A stretch of 64,000 nt of DNA from Cyrtodaria siliqua. Its lineage: Eukaryota; Mollusca; Bivalvia; Adapedonta; Hiatellidae. Each line of letters starts with the position of its first letter. The stretch's first letter is position 1. The position numbers and the translations under genes are program-made. The stretch lies in NCBI GenBank assembly GCA_037043455.1, contig JAWPHD010000135.1, forward strand, positions 557,785 to 621,784. Reading direction: 5' to 3'. The notes under the pieces are model-generated. The model had not been told where the DNA came from, did no database searches, and worked only from the letters and a program-made list of their open reading frames with translations. Positions 46,060 through 57,937 of the stretch are shown piece after piece.

Positions 46060-46436
46060 TATGTTTTAAGTGTGGCCGTATAGAGAGATTTCCCTTGCGG
46101 CACTTACATAAGCGGTATTTGCGTACTAACCGTTTTATACGAAAAGTTTAGTCGATGATATTAATTGATGCTTATTCTATATATTAACCTTAAAAGAGTA
46201 TTTATGTATCGATTAAACACCATTCATTAACAGAGTATTATGTTATAAGAGCGATTACGTATTGATTATAATAGCTTTCCTCCACCCTGTATAAACGAAA
46301 ATGTGAAGGTCATGAGTAACCTTCTAAATGAAGTCAATGTTTATTGGTTTTAAGAAAGAAAGAAATCTTTCATAATAATTGATACACATATTCTATACAT
46401 TTATCAATAAACGAGAGGAAAAAAACAACGTTATGT
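46060..46436. other. unassigned spacer
   Basis: AT-rich, no coding signal or clear repeat. Loose similarity to 45540-45790 (TTTAAGAAATGTT..., TATTCTATA...) suggests diverged copies of one unit. Confidence 0.35.
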
Positions 46437-48832
46437 TTGTTAAGTATAAAAAACCTATGAGAAATATTATTTTGTGAATGTGAATGTAACACCTCAAAAT
46501 TGTGTTATGCTCCAGCAGGTCATGTCATCACTGATAATTTTGATATTGTTCATAAACGCATTCGGCATCTGTTTTCGAAAGGATAGATTACCTTCAACTA
46601 TCGATTTTAATGCCTGTCGTGTTCAGATCGTCCAATCTATTGAGGATTTTAATATACAATGGTGTCGTTGAGAACATGCGGACCCAAACTCTCTTTCTAC
46701 TTGGAAAAAGTCATTTTTTTTAAATTATAGATACAAGTGTTTTTTTTATAATGCCTCTTTACTTCCTCCGAGACCTAGGTTTTCCTTTTGTTATTTAAAG
46801 TCGGGAATTCACGAATTTCATAATGATTTTGTTTTAGTTCCTGCTGATAAAGCAGCTAATAATGTAATTTTTGTTTGGCTACATTACGTCAATGTTTTAT
46901 CTCTGGAACTCGGTAGAACTAATTCGTATACAAAAGTTCAATATACTGAGGATGATGTTGTTTCCACACATATCACTCTATGCACAACTTTCAAGGTTGG
47001 GGTAGACGAAAAGCAGAACAAACTGCCAACTATGTACTTGATTCCTAAATTACATAACAATACGTACATGTATAAGGCCCGTTTGTTTTCGAATTATAGT
47101 GCCTGCATCACCATAAACATCTCCAAATTTTTCACTTCTTGTCTTACTGCCGTTAAAGATCACGTTAAACAATATTGTGCTAAAACTTATGAAAACTCTC
47201 GGATTAATTTATTTTGGTCTATTCAAGAGACGTTCTTGATAACATTTGCGATACGCGTCAAGTTTCATATATAAGCACTTATGACCTCTACACTCGTAAA
47301 ACTTTACCACACCACTTTATCAATGACAAGCTTATTGCTCTTATTCGAAAGACATTCTCCAGAGAAAGAACTACATTTTTGGCCTGTAATAATATTAAAG
47401 TATTTATTAGTAACAGAAGTTTAGACAATTACAATATGCGGATTTGCCAAGAAGTTTATGAAGCACTCGTCTTCGAATTAGATAACATTTTCGTCAGGTA
47501 TTGAACGACAGTTTATAGACAACTTGTTGGTATCCCTATGGGTACGAACTGTGCACCCCTTATCGCAGATTTGTTTTTATTGCTATTAAAGAGATTTCAT
47601 GTTGAGTCCTTCACCAGATACCCAGGAAGATGTTATTAATGCCTTTAAAGACACCTCTCGGTATCTGGATGACATATTAAACATTGACAACCCCTTTTTT
47701 TCTACTATTGTTAATAATATATACCCTAAAGAACTTCAACTTAACAAAGTTAATATTTCTGACGCTTTACTAAGTTTCTTGTCTTGATTTACATCTCTCC
47801 ATTGAAAAATTGTGAAATAATAAGCAAAATATATGACAAGAGAGATGCTTTTAATTTTTTAATTATTTTAATTATCCCCATTTAGATCAGGGATGTTCCC
47901 CGAGCAACATCTTATGGGGTCTATGTGTCTCAACTTATTCGTTTTTCGAGAGCTTGTACTCGAGTTGAGGACTTAAATATTCGTAAAAAGGTACTCCAGC
48001 AGGGTTACCGTTACCATAAACTTCGTAAAACATTTGCAATATTTTGTTATCGTAACCCTCATCTTCTTTCCAAATATAAAAGAAATACCAGAACTCTTCT
48101 GCGACAAGGACTATCACAACCTGACTTCTATGGTGACGTGATTTACAATCTTCGTAAGATCCTTGGTTATCATCACTTTAATACTATCTATTTTATACTT
48201 GTTAAAAGGTTTTTCAAAAGATGTTATGACCCTATCATTTTGCAACGCACTTCATGCTTTGTGGTCGACCCATTATGCTTTCCTCGTTGATTTTGCGATG
48301 TCTCGACAGGTTGTGGACCCTATGATGACGTCTACGTAAAGTCCAAAATGACGGTGACGTTTAATATTTGTCTGCAGTCTTGTCTTGTCGTGCACTCAAT
48401 GGTTTATTCTCTTGTTGCTCTGGCAAGTCAATGAGTATCTTCTTTGTTGCTTACTAGGCTATTATTATTTTTTTTGTATTTATATATACACGAGCATCTT
48501 GTGTTTTACTTATATGGCCTATTATAGCTGCCTTCTTGGGTAGAGAATAGTTCATGGATTTCTTTATTTACACTGTCCCGTTTTACTGGGTTGACAGTGG
48601 GGTTAGGGTGAGGTTTAGTGTACCCTAGAACCTGGTTTAAACCCCCAGCGGCCTTTTTTGCCACCGACCGTTTCAAGGCGGTAGCCCTATTGTCCTTCGT
48701 TTTGTGTGTGTGTGATGGCTTCATATATTCATTTTATTTATATTTAAATGTGTTCTTTGTTTCTGTGTGTGTTTGTGCTTGACTGTCGTCCTTGAATGCT
48801 GCTTTTCCTGTTCTATTTTTATATCTATATTC
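46437..48832 (+). mobile_element. Penelope-like element copy 3 (linker, RT and 3' UTR)
   Basis: Starts in the linker (YKKPMRNIIL, then a deletion and ECECNTSKLCYAPAGHVIT from about 46477) and runs through RT (NIRTLDN-type region, GTNCAP near 47540, RYLDDILNIDN near 47660) to the conserved stop region (about 48335) and 3' UTR tip near 48832. The endonuclease is missing. At least eight stops or frameshifts. The residue matching TGA 3 of copies 1 and 2 is TGG here. The UTR hairpin block (about 48585-48645) is altered. Confidence 0.8.
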
Positions 48833-49306
48833 ATAAAAATGAAAAGGAAGGCGTGAAGAGCACCAGTACCGTAGCTCCAGGATGACTTTATGACTTATGC
48901 CCCATTGTGTGTCCCACTTTAATTGTCCATACCATATTCGACCCGTTGAAGATAATTGCATGATATTTTATACAAATGAAACATGTACAGCAAATAAACC
49001 ATAGCGCCGGGTTAATAATTACCGGAGCTATGGCCCGTTTATATTTTTCTCCGTTACATTCACAATTTGCCTGTCCATATTAACTTAATAACACTGTAAA
49101 CAAAAACAAAACAAGACGTATGTAGCACACAGAAACTATTATTCCAGGGTGATTACTAATAACGTTATGCCTTTTTATGTATTTGGTCCGGATTAAATCT
49201 AAAAAACACTTTATAATTAAATGAGTAAAATTTTACTGGAATTAGAACCTTTTTATTTCTTTTATTGTTTCGAGAGCATAACTCTCAAATAAACTGTTTA
49301 AAAAGA

Positions 49307-50152
49307 AATATAAAAAGATCGGACAGGGAAAGTAACATTCAATGAGGACAGTCAACCACAAAACACAGAAACAAACACGCAAACAGACAAACAAGAAGGC
49401 AAAAGCAATAATAAATGCAAACGACATCACAAACACAAAAGGGCTGACAATATGGCTACCGCCTTGGAACGGTCAGTGGCAAAGTAGGCCACTGGGGGTT
49501 TAAACCGGTTCTAGTGTGCGCCAAACCTCAAACTTACCCTATTGTCATCCCATTAAAACAGGACAGTGTAAATAAAGAAATCCCCGCCATGATCTAATCT
49601 CTTACCAACAAGGCAGCATCAATAGGCAATATAAGTAAAACACAAATATGCTCGTGTAAATATAATACAAAAAAACAATAGCCTAGAAAGCCGCATTGAA
49701 GGTACTCAATGACTTGGCAGAAGCCAGAACAGTAAGTGAATAAACCATTAAGGGCACCACAAGAAAGATCATAGACAAACATCAAACGCCACCGTCCCAA
49801 TGGGCTTTAGGTAGGCGTCATCATAGGGTCCACAGCCTGTCCGGTCATCGTACAATTAAAGAGGAAAGCATAGTGGCGAACTGTAAAAGGGTCCACCACC
49901 AAGCATGCAGTACGTTGCTAAATGATATGGTCATAACCTCTTTTAATAAACTGTTTAACAAGTTTAACAAAGATAGTATGAAAGTGATCATGACCAAGAA
50001 TCTTACGAAGTTTATAAATCACATCACCATAGAAGTCAAGTTCTGATAGTCCTTGTCGCAGAAGAGTCCTTAATCATTTTTATATTTGGAAAGAATATCA
50101 GGGTGACAATATTAACATTTTGCAAAGGCTTTACAAAGTTTATGGTAACGGT
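49307..50152 (-). mobile_element. PLE 3' fragment, copy 4
   Basis: Minus-strand C-terminal coding region (YGDVIYKLRKILGHDHFHT, TACLVVDPFT, MMTPT plus TAA near 49808) and the full 3' UTR to the tip near 49307, with the hairpin block at 49499-49560. It lies tail-to-tail with copy 3, 475 bp apart. Its 5' boundary coincides with the start of a MITE at 50153. Confidence 0.8.
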
Positions 50153-50669
50153 AAGGTTTACCGCCACTAAATACCCAACGGAAGTTATATGCCTGGTGTA
50201 GTCGAAAGTAGTTCACTTATAAATAATTCCATTTTTTCTTTAACAAAAGGCAATTTTAATGCTAGATATATATTTTTGGCTAATATGCATGAATCAATGT
50301 ATCATAAGTCATAATCATATCATAATTATTTGCACTTTATAAGAGATATCAAATCTAAAGGACGGTAATAGGAAATTTACAAACTGTTAGTACAGATATA
50401 AATGATAGCAACAAAAGGCACATGCCAGGGAAAAACACAATCTTAGAAGATAAATTACTCCTATTTTAAAGTTGTATTTCCACAGTTTATTGTATTCATT
50501 TGAACAACAAGATAGTCTCCCATCATCCACAGTGGATAGATTATCACATTAATGTGCGCATTAGTGCATCTTGGAATGTAGACTATCAGATGATTTTTTT
50601 AGAATTTTAATTTTAACATACTGTTCCCATAGGGTTAGCAAGGATTTTTATTTATAGGCGGTAAACCTT
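50153..50669. mobile_element. MITE-like element with AAGGTTTACCGCC termini
   Basis: Perfect 13-bp inverted repeats AAGGTTTACCGCC (50153-50165) and GGCGGTAAACCTT (50657-50669), extending imperfectly over (A/T)(C/A)TAAATA. The 490-bp interior is AT-rich and non-coding. The right flank does not resume PLE sequence, so the PLE is truncated here. Target duplication is unclear. Confidence 0.6.
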
Positions 50670-50844
50670 TAAGATGAACGATATGACGATATGCAGAACA
50701 CAAGAACGATAACTCCATGCTGATTGTCAATGACGTTTTGTATCTTATAGAAACAATATCAAGTGTAACAGCACATATTGTCACTCCGTGATGTTTCCTG
50801 AAAATCCCATTAGAGTCCGACGATTACCGACACAAGACTACGGA

Positions 50845-51245
50845 CAGAACGCGCATGGTAGACAAAAATGTACTCATTTTTTTTTCTTTGGACAAAAAGC
50901 TACGCCGACATAAAGCTACGGACAGAACGAGCCATGGTGGACAAAAAAACACACATTTTCTTTTTCTGCGGACAAATAGCTACGCGGACATATAGCTATG
51001 GACAAAACGCATCATGGTGGACAAAAAAGCTCGCACTTTTCTTTTTCTGCGGACAAAAGGTTTCGCGGACAAATAGCTACGGCTACGGACAGAAAGCAAT
51101 TTCCTTTTCTGCGGACAAAAAGCTACGCGGACATATAACTATGAACAAAACGCATCATGATGGACAAAAAAACACACAATTTCTTTTTCTGCGGACAAAA
51201 AGCTACGCGGAAGTATCGCTATGGACAAAACGCATCATGGTGAAC
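50845..51245 (+). repeat. ~80-bp minisatellite (GCGGACAAAAAGCTACGCGG type)
   Basis: About five imperfect units of CTTTTTCTGCGGACAAAA, GCTACGCGGACATATAGC and ATGGACAAAACGCATCATGG. The 147-codon open frame at 50868-51311 is a translation of this repeat with repeating FFFCGQ and SYG motifs and no other support as a gene. Confidence 0.85.
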
Positions 51246-51321
51246 ACTCCTTCATTTAAGAGTAAAGATATATGCTATACCAAACTACTTAGAACTGGAT
51301 TTTGTTTCTGAAGCTAACCAG

Positions 51322-51372
51322 TAGGCCTTATTGCCTACTGACCGTTCCAAGTCGGTAACCCTGTATTCACCA
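51322..51372 (+). repeat. remnant of a PLE 3' UTR
   Basis: TTGCCTACTGACCGTTCCAAG and CGGTAACCCTGT match the most conserved block of the PLE 3' UTR (CACTGACCGTTCC...CGGTAGCCCTATTGTCAACC). Nothing else of the element is present. Confidence 0.5.
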
Positions 51373-52315
51373 CATTTTCTGTTGTATTTTGTCTCTTTCA
51401 TTGTATTATCAAGTCCTTGTTTTCAGTACAGTGCGGACCTACGATGCCATTGCGTTCGGACGCTGTGGTTTCTATAGGACCCTATATCTCATTTTTTCTT
51501 TGCTTCTCATCATCATTTTATGTATAGTTCTCTAACATCATTCTTATCTATTTTTGGCTCTCCTCATTTACTATTTTCTGTTAAGGTAACTCATGGCAGT
51601 CTTCGGGTCTGTTTTACACAGGCATGTTCACACATGAAATGAAGCAAACAATTACCATTCTAACCCCTAATAATCGTCATTATTTAAAAATTACGTGATA
51701 ATGTTTTTATATCGGATTTTCAACTTAATGCCTGTTTTGGGTAAATCTGAAGAAAAAAATCATGTAAATTATAATAATACAATTTAAAAGATAACATTTA
51801 TCCATATAAAAATGTCCCAGGTTAAAATTTGATTAATTCAGTGGTTTCTTGCATGTAGTATTTCCCTTTCCCGGGATTGTTGTTTTAAATAAACACATTA
51901 TATGCAGAATCCCTATATCATCTCGTTTTAATAAATCTGCATTTTAAGGTGATTTTACTCAACATTATTTTTTTTGGATACACCGACTGTTACGTTTAGC
52001 ATTAATGTTTTGTTGGCAACGAACATCAGACAAATAGTAACTAATTACGTTGAATTTACACATAAGCCACAGCGTTGTCTTGCAAAACGATTTAGTAGAA
52101 CCTATTTCAAGTGATTTGTGAGAATAGAACTGCCGACCAGCTTTAATGAATTAGTTCACCTACTAATTGCAATACATATTCACAATAATACATACGTTCA
52201 TGACATCTCTAGTTTACCGTTTTTAATGTCATTAAAATAACATCGGATGTCGTCATGCAATTTTAACGATAACCATATGTTTGCCTGCTTGTATTTCTTA
52301 TCAATGCTGTAAAGT
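51373..52315. other. unassigned spacer
   Basis: AT-rich; no gene, no repeat recognised. Confidence 0.35.
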
Positions 52316-53690
52316 GATAAATACTGAAAAGGTGATCCTTCGGAAGCAACAAACACAAACAAGAGAAAAATAGCAGACTCGGTTTTATTGAGTCTGTTCA
52401 TGAGAGGTAATTATTAAATGCAATTCCTTGCACGGCTTCTAGTACCGGCTTAAGCGATATTCTACTTTAAAGCAACACAGAACGGGCTTGATGATCCCAA
52501 AGGATCCAGAACTGGCTTGATGATCCGAAAGGATCAGTAAATAATAACACTACTGATTTTAGTTGGGGCATCTTTTTACGGCCGCCACACGTCACTTAAG
52601 AAACGCGAGTGTGAATGTCAATAAATACTGAAAAGGGGATCCTTCGGAAGCAACAAACAAAACAAGAGAGAAAAGTAGTAGAGTCGGTTTTCTTGACTCT
52701 GTTCATGAGAGGTAATTATAAGATGAAACACTCGCCGTGAATATCTCAAACAAATGATGTTTTATTATAACAAGAATCTTGCATGTGTGTTTTGCATAAT
52801 AATAATAACACCTTACTCATTGAGACTATTACACATATATGCCACATTTTATATGATTTATATAGCATGTACAATCTTATAACATTATGTACTTTAGGGA
52901 GTAGGTACTTTGTATATTACCATGTATATATATGTAAAATTAGGAAGTAGTTAGACCCAGTTTGTATTTGTTGATATTCAATTCGTGTCAAATATGCTTC
53001 TTTTAGAATATACTGTCAAGTCTTTTGATAGAAGTTAATACATAAAGTTAATGGGGTACTTCGGAGGCAACCCAACACAGACGAGATAAGAAAGCAGTAA
53101 ACTCGCTTTGCGTGAGTCTTCTCATGAGAGGTGTTATACGATGTAACACATCTCACAACCCCTAGCATCAGCTTTAGCGGCGTTTTACTTTAACATCATT
53201 TGTGAATGGGTTTGATAATCCCAACGGAATGTGTATGTATGAGGTTAAACATGTTTTTAACACTTTTTCAGTCATATCACGGGGGAATCTACCTGTAGCA
53301 ATGAGCGCAAGGATCAACTATATAATATTGCAACACTGGAATATCACGCCGTATACACATGCCATAAAACCCGGCCAAGTCACAGTATACTGACAGCGGG
53401 TCGACCAATCCTAGAACTATCCTTTATATGTTGAACGCCAAGCATGAGAGCTAATGATACCACTGATATAAAGCATTTGTTACGACCTTTACTGCCATAC
53501 ACGAACGTTTGTGTGCATGTCAACCAATACACTAATGAAGATCCGTCGGAAGTAACAACACACGCATGAGAAGAAATAAGCATTCTCTTTTTGAGTCTGT
53601 TCACGAGAACTAATGTAAGATGCAACAACTCTCAAGTCACTAACAAGTGAGTGGGCTTGATGATCCCTTTTGATCATTCAAGAACGTTAT
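52316..53690. repeat. four dispersed copies of a hairpin-bearing ~170-bp repeat
   Basis: Copies begin near 52316, 52620, 53035 and 53520. Shared landmarks: GATCC(T/G)TCGGAAG(C/T)AACAA, a stem-loop, TGTTCA(T/C)GAGA, and GGGCTTGATGATCCC. The stem-loop is AGACTC/GAGTCT in copy 1 and AGAGTC/GACTCT in copy 2, a paired change that keeps the stem; copies 3 and 4 keep shorter stems. A tandem GCTTGATGATCC(C/G)AAAGGATC duplication lies at 52488-52530. No long open frame spans the copies. Confidence 0.7.
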
Positions 53691-53734
53691 ACACTTGGTC
53701 TTACAGTAGAAAGGTTTTCCCCTATAAAAGTCTG

Positions 53735-53955
53735 TAAAACATGCAAAATCTCCATATAAAAATGGATTTTAACACATCGAAAAACGATCATGTACTTGAA
53801 GTTTGATCAAAATTGGTCAAGCGGTTTCTGAGGAGATGTAGTTTGAAGCAAAGGTCAACGACGATGAGCAGATGAGGACAGACGATGGACGACGGACGAA
53901 GAGTGATCCAAGTATATTAATTACATTGAGCTTTCAGCTCATGATCAGGTGATCT
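53735..53955. mobile_element. bivalve MITE-type repeat ending in TCATGATCAGGTGATCT
   Basis: The block AATTGGTCAAGCGGTTTCTGAGGAGA, a GACGATGGACGACGGACG tract and the ending GAGCTTTCAGCTCATGATCAGGTGATCTAAAAA is a repeat type I recognise from mollusc genomes (GGTGAGCTAAAAA ends). Its left boundary is approximate. Confidence 0.55.
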
Positions 53956-54484
53956 AAAAAACATTTTTCATTTTATCATTATGAGTAGTCGTTATACATA
54001 GTATATATAACATGCATAATGTACTTTTTTCTTCAAGCACATCACTTGTTTCTGTTATGATCTGCGCTATTATTCGAAACTCACATACAGGGGCATAGCG
54101 GGGCCGACACAGAAGTTACTCCTACGGGTGTGCGGGTGGTGTGGGGTGGGGGGGGGGAACCTCATTGCTACCAAACGGGAGATTCGTGGTCCTCCCTTTT
54201 ATCATTTTTAGATATGGACTAGAAATGGTGTATTCTTTTTGAATAAAAACATTATAGTACATGTGTTGCTTTTACTAAAAGAAAATGTGGAAAAGTCCAT
54301 GGCTAAGTAGTTTGGTAGCAACGTTCTGGGGTCGAAAGTTTCTCAGTTATACAACGGGGCTGAGTCAGTTATTTTGTTCATCGTATTGAAGGCTTATAGT
54401 GTGAAAAATAACCTTCACTCCGTCCGTCACAGTTATAAAAACATTCACTGATTGATTCGAGTAGTTTCGGCTAATAATAAGTTC
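53956..54484. other. unassigned spacer
   Basis: No gene. A G-run (10 consecutive G near 54145-54158) is the only compositional feature. Confidence 0.35.
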
Positions 54485-54705
54485 GAACCAAACAGCTATC
54501 GCACCAGTAGACAATACCTTTGATGAATCAACTTATTATATGCCGACTGGTACCGTTGGATACAGGTGATATGATTTATTTTTTAATTTACAATCGTTAT
54601 TGACTAGATATTTGTCTCGTTCAGAAAGAAATTTATTTTGATTTATTGATTGTTATTATTGAGATATTAAAGTTATTGCCTACTGGTGCGTTAGCTGTTT
54701 GGTTC
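54485..54705. mobile_element. 221-bp MITE with ~38-bp terminal inverted repeats
   Basis: Left GAACCAAACAGCTATCGCAC and right GTGCGTTAGCTGTTTGGTTC are mirror images with one mismatch, and similarity continues through CAGTAG(A/G)CAATA(C/A)CTTT. Flanks do not give a clear target duplication. Confidence 0.75.
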
Positions 54706-55084
54706 AGTATATGTTCCTATGAGAATCGGTACCTTAATTCAATGCGTCCTTTGTCAGACATAATCTAGTGCAAAACAATACAATGTCCAGATATAATTTA
54801 AGCTGTATCCAAGAAGGCGTTATTTTACTAGATGTTATTGATACTTATATAGAGGGTGAGTTAATAATAAATATGTATACATTAAATGCAATACTACGTG
54901 AGATGGAATTTAGATTTCACTGGAAACACACACATTGAGTGGCGCAATTAATGGTATTTTACGATAATAGATAACAACTCAAACAAGCTCTGAACTATTT
55001 TTAAACATATTTCGTTTACATCTATTGCGAAACAAGTTCTTGCAACTTATATAAATCACTCGCGATGGCTTCCTGAGCAGAACC
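54706..55084. other. unassigned spacer
   Basis: AT-rich; no gene or repeat recognised. Confidence 0.35.
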
Positions 55085-55270
55085 AATAATAACCAATGCA
55101 TGTGCAGTAATAATTTTGTTCAAGGATAAATAACATGACCACGTCTAGGAACGAACTCACGACTTCTCTATCTGGAGTCTACCACTGGTCCATGTACTCT
55201 CCTGAACTATATTATGGTGTTTTGGTTACTCATATATTCATGTAAATATAATTAACACCTTCGCATAGGT
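55085..55270 (-). mobile_element. tRNA-derived SINE, copy 2
   Basis: Shares AACGAACTCACGACTTCTCT and ATCTGGAGTCT, then CATGTAAAT(A/G)TA(A/C)TTAACA with 22478-22680. The A-box part is shortened here by a ~10-bp deletion (GACGCTC missing). Confidence 0.6.
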
Positions 55271-55719
55271 GATATTCAAATACACCATTTTTAAAAACAA
55301 GAAGAGAAGGTGTTGCATAATTATGATAACAAATGGTCACGAATAAACATGATACAACAACTTAACATTGGAAAAACGTTGGACTGAAAGATGCGTTAAT
55401 GCGCTGTTGTAATAGAGAACAAATATATCATGATATACTAGGTGGATTGATTTAAATGCCCAGGTTACATGTTTGTCTTCGGCTAATAATGGGAAGATAC
55501 ATACAATTATCGAAAAGATAGAGGATCTCTATAATCTTTTTCTTTACTTCCAATCCTATTAACTATGTACTGTAACAATATATATACTAGTATGTTGTAA
55601 AAATATTTAAATAAAATATGTGTAAACAATTACCTAACAGTCATATAAAAATGTTTCGAAAGCAGTCATATTCGTGTGTCATTTGAAAAAATTCAACTTA
55701 ATATTTATTTATGTATTAT
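55271..55719. other. unassigned spacer
   Basis: AT-rich, no gene recognised. Confidence 0.3.
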
Positions 55720-55781
55720 TATTAATATTATTATTATTGTTATCATTATTATTATTATTATTAGTAGTAGTAGTAGTAGTA

Positions 55782-55813
<32 letters not shown>

Positions 55814-55830
55814 ATAGTAGTGGTAGTAGT
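55720..55830. repeat. trinucleotide microsatellite (TTA)n then (GTA)n
   Basis: ATT/TTA triplets (about 55722-55763) pass into AGT/GTA triplets (55764-55830). The 90-codon frame 55676-55948 is its translation. Confidence 0.9.
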
Positions 55831-56934
55831 TTTACTTTCTAGAGTTTTACGATATTATTATATTATAATTATTTTCAAATGTTACTCATGTCGAGACATA
55901 ATCTCATGTAATCCTACAGTGTCTCTGAATGGGAAACATAATCCATAAGCATTCCCGTGTATATGTATTGGTCTGTATGTTGCATATTCATGGGTTGAGG
56001 AAGTTTCCATTGATTTTATTTTCAGCTTGTGTTACTTTTAAAATGTAGGATGTGTTGTGGATCCTCAGAAATTAAATTCCTATGTACAGCCTACAGTATT
56101 GGGAGGAGGTTCATTATAATGGTAAGGATCTTAAAACAAGCCTATAAAAACTGATATGGCTTCACAACTTCTGTTCCCACTTAAATGCCATTATGTTAAT
56201 TTCGCCCATTGTTTTCTCGTTAAAAGGAAAAGCAGTTAGTTAGCGGGCCGTTACCACACAGAAGGTTCCATTGTCACCGCCATATGCATACCATCTTTGA
56301 GATGACTCAAATGTTCGTACCATTGAAACCATCTGCTCAGCCCGAGGTTAGAAGGCGTAAACGGTCGCCAATATGTGTTAGATGGCATAAACGGTAGCCA
56401 ATATGTATTACCACCGTATAATCAACACGAGACTGCAATATTTGTTGTATTTATCGTGTGCAATATTTGTTTTATTTATCGTGTTTGGCGATTTCCAAAT
56501 ATCTCCTTTCATACTCTTGGAGTGTCCATAGTGATGCAAGCATATTAATATTGTAGTGACACACGTACATTGAATGACGGAGACATATGCCATCATATAT
56601 ATATAGCATATATATATTGTATGACGTAACATACCGCTCTTGGTCATGAATATTTATTGCCTCCATTGTCAGACCAACACAATTTTAGTAACGCTTAGTC
56701 TTTACAACGTTTACATATTATATGATGATTATACATTTACTTCATTATGATGCATACAATGATACAAAACAATGCCGACACGATCGTAACATTTTGAAAA
56801 TGAATTGTCTTAGCATTCTTAATATAAAGCCCCGTTTGAGCAAACGTATGTAAGTTTTATATATTCATTGATAGTTGATTCTATCACAGATAGCAAAACA
56901 AGATACCAAAGTAATGAAACATTCACAGAACTCT
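55831..56934. other. spacer with a short tandem duplication
   Basis: No gene. A ~31-bp unit (TTAGAAGGCGTAAACGGTCG / TTAGATGGCATAAACGGTAG, then CCAATATGT) is duplicated at about 56347-56410. Confidence 0.45.
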
Positions 56935-57058
56935 GTCCACCAAAAACCAAATTCAAAACAATCAGCAATGGTCAGTGACAAACTGAAAGTAAACTACACT
57001 AGTAATATAAAAGGGTGGTCAACCAGGGTAGCCATTAGGAAAGGTCAGTAGCAACATG
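56935..57058 (-). repeat. distant PLE 3'-end relative
   Basis: Minus-strand match to the layout of the PLE 3' tip: GTCCACC-AAAAACCAAATTC, then GGTCAACCAGGGTAGCC, then GGTCAGTAGCAACATGG, corresponding to GTCAACCACAAAACAC, TTAACAATAGGGCTACC and GGTCAGTGGCAAAGTAGG of other copies. Much more diverged than the rest, so probably a separate subfamily. Confidence 0.4.
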
Positions 57059-57059
57059 G

Positions 57060-57096
<37 letters not shown>
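57060..57096. repeat. (TG)n microsatellite
   Basis: About 18 uninterrupted TG repeats. Confidence 0.95.
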
Positions 57097-57099
<3 letters not shown>

Positions 57100-57348
57100 A
57101 CAATAATTATATCTCCCGAGAAAAATAGGGTCGGGCCTAAACTTCTGTTATTATGGAAACGGATACATCATAAGGGTAAGGTCGGTTCATGGACACGTCA
57201 TTAATGGCTATACTAAATATTGTTCAGTACATATTTTGTGTCTGGTTTCGTCATGTCATCATCGAAATCTTGAAAAGTTGTAAAGAAGGAAAATATTCTA
57301 TACTGTAGTCTATCTATATATTATAACAAGGTTGCTATGTGCCAAACC

Positions 57349-57415
57349 GGTATTGTGGTTCAGTGGTAGAGCGACCGCTTCGGGATTCAAAGGTCCCGAG
57401 TTGAAATCTCGGTAT
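57349..57415 (+). repeat. tRNA-like sequence (SINE head or tRNA pseudogene)
   Basis: GGTTCAGTGGTAGAGC is a good A-box and GAGTTGAAATCTC a near B-box with a pairing T-stem (CCGAG/CTCGG). The acceptor ends do not pair and no 7-nt anticodon loop forms, so it is not a working tRNA gene. Confidence 0.5.
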
Positions 57416-57539
57416 TGATGGATATTTTTTCTTTCTTTTTTTAGTTCTTTTTTTTAACCATTCCGATTCTCCGAATGAATCATATATTTAAATTTAAACA
57501 CAAATAAACAATATCGTTATACTGCTCTCACACTGTGGC

Positions 57540-57800
57540 GAATATCCTTGCGAATATGAAAATTTGAAATTCGCGGCAAATTCACCGAAAATGATAAGAT
57601 TGGCCTGGAGAAATACTGAAAAAAGTGAGGCCTTATGAATGCTTCAGAAATTCTTACGAATCCTTGCGAATTTCTTACGAACCTTACAATTACTTAACAA
57701 TCAATTTGCCGAATTTCTTGCGAATCCTTTGCGAATGTTACGAATGCCTACGAATGCCGTTGCGAATCTTGCGAATGCTTGCGAACGCCTTACGAATGAA
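57540..57800. repeat. GCGAAT/ACGAAT subterminal repeat cluster
   Basis: CTT(G/A)CGAAT(C/G) recurs more than a dozen times, mostly in one orientation. It sits outside the MADF-like gene and may be the subterminal transposase-binding region of the Harbinger element. Terminal inverted repeats were not identified. Confidence 0.6.
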
Positions 57801-57937
57801 ACGACTACACAACGCATGCTTGGCTAAAAGCATATACCCATTGCCAATGTTTCTATTTGTCACTTATTCGCCAGCCTCCGCCGAGTCAACTTCTTAAGTT
57901 TTAAGCTTGTTAAAAAGTAAAGTGTTTATCCTTGAGC

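Noticed and set aside
50868..51311. 147-codon open frame
   Set aside because: It is the translation of an ~80-bp minisatellite; the peptide repeats with the DNA and has no other support.
52480..52535. Hammerhead ribozyme (GCTTGATGATCC...AAAGGATC resembles CUGAUGA)
   Set aside because: The required GAAA after stem II and a third helix with the cleavage triplet are missing.
57349..57415. Functional tRNA gene
   Set aside because: Acceptor ends do not pair and no 7-nt anticodon loop forms, despite good A-box and T-stem.
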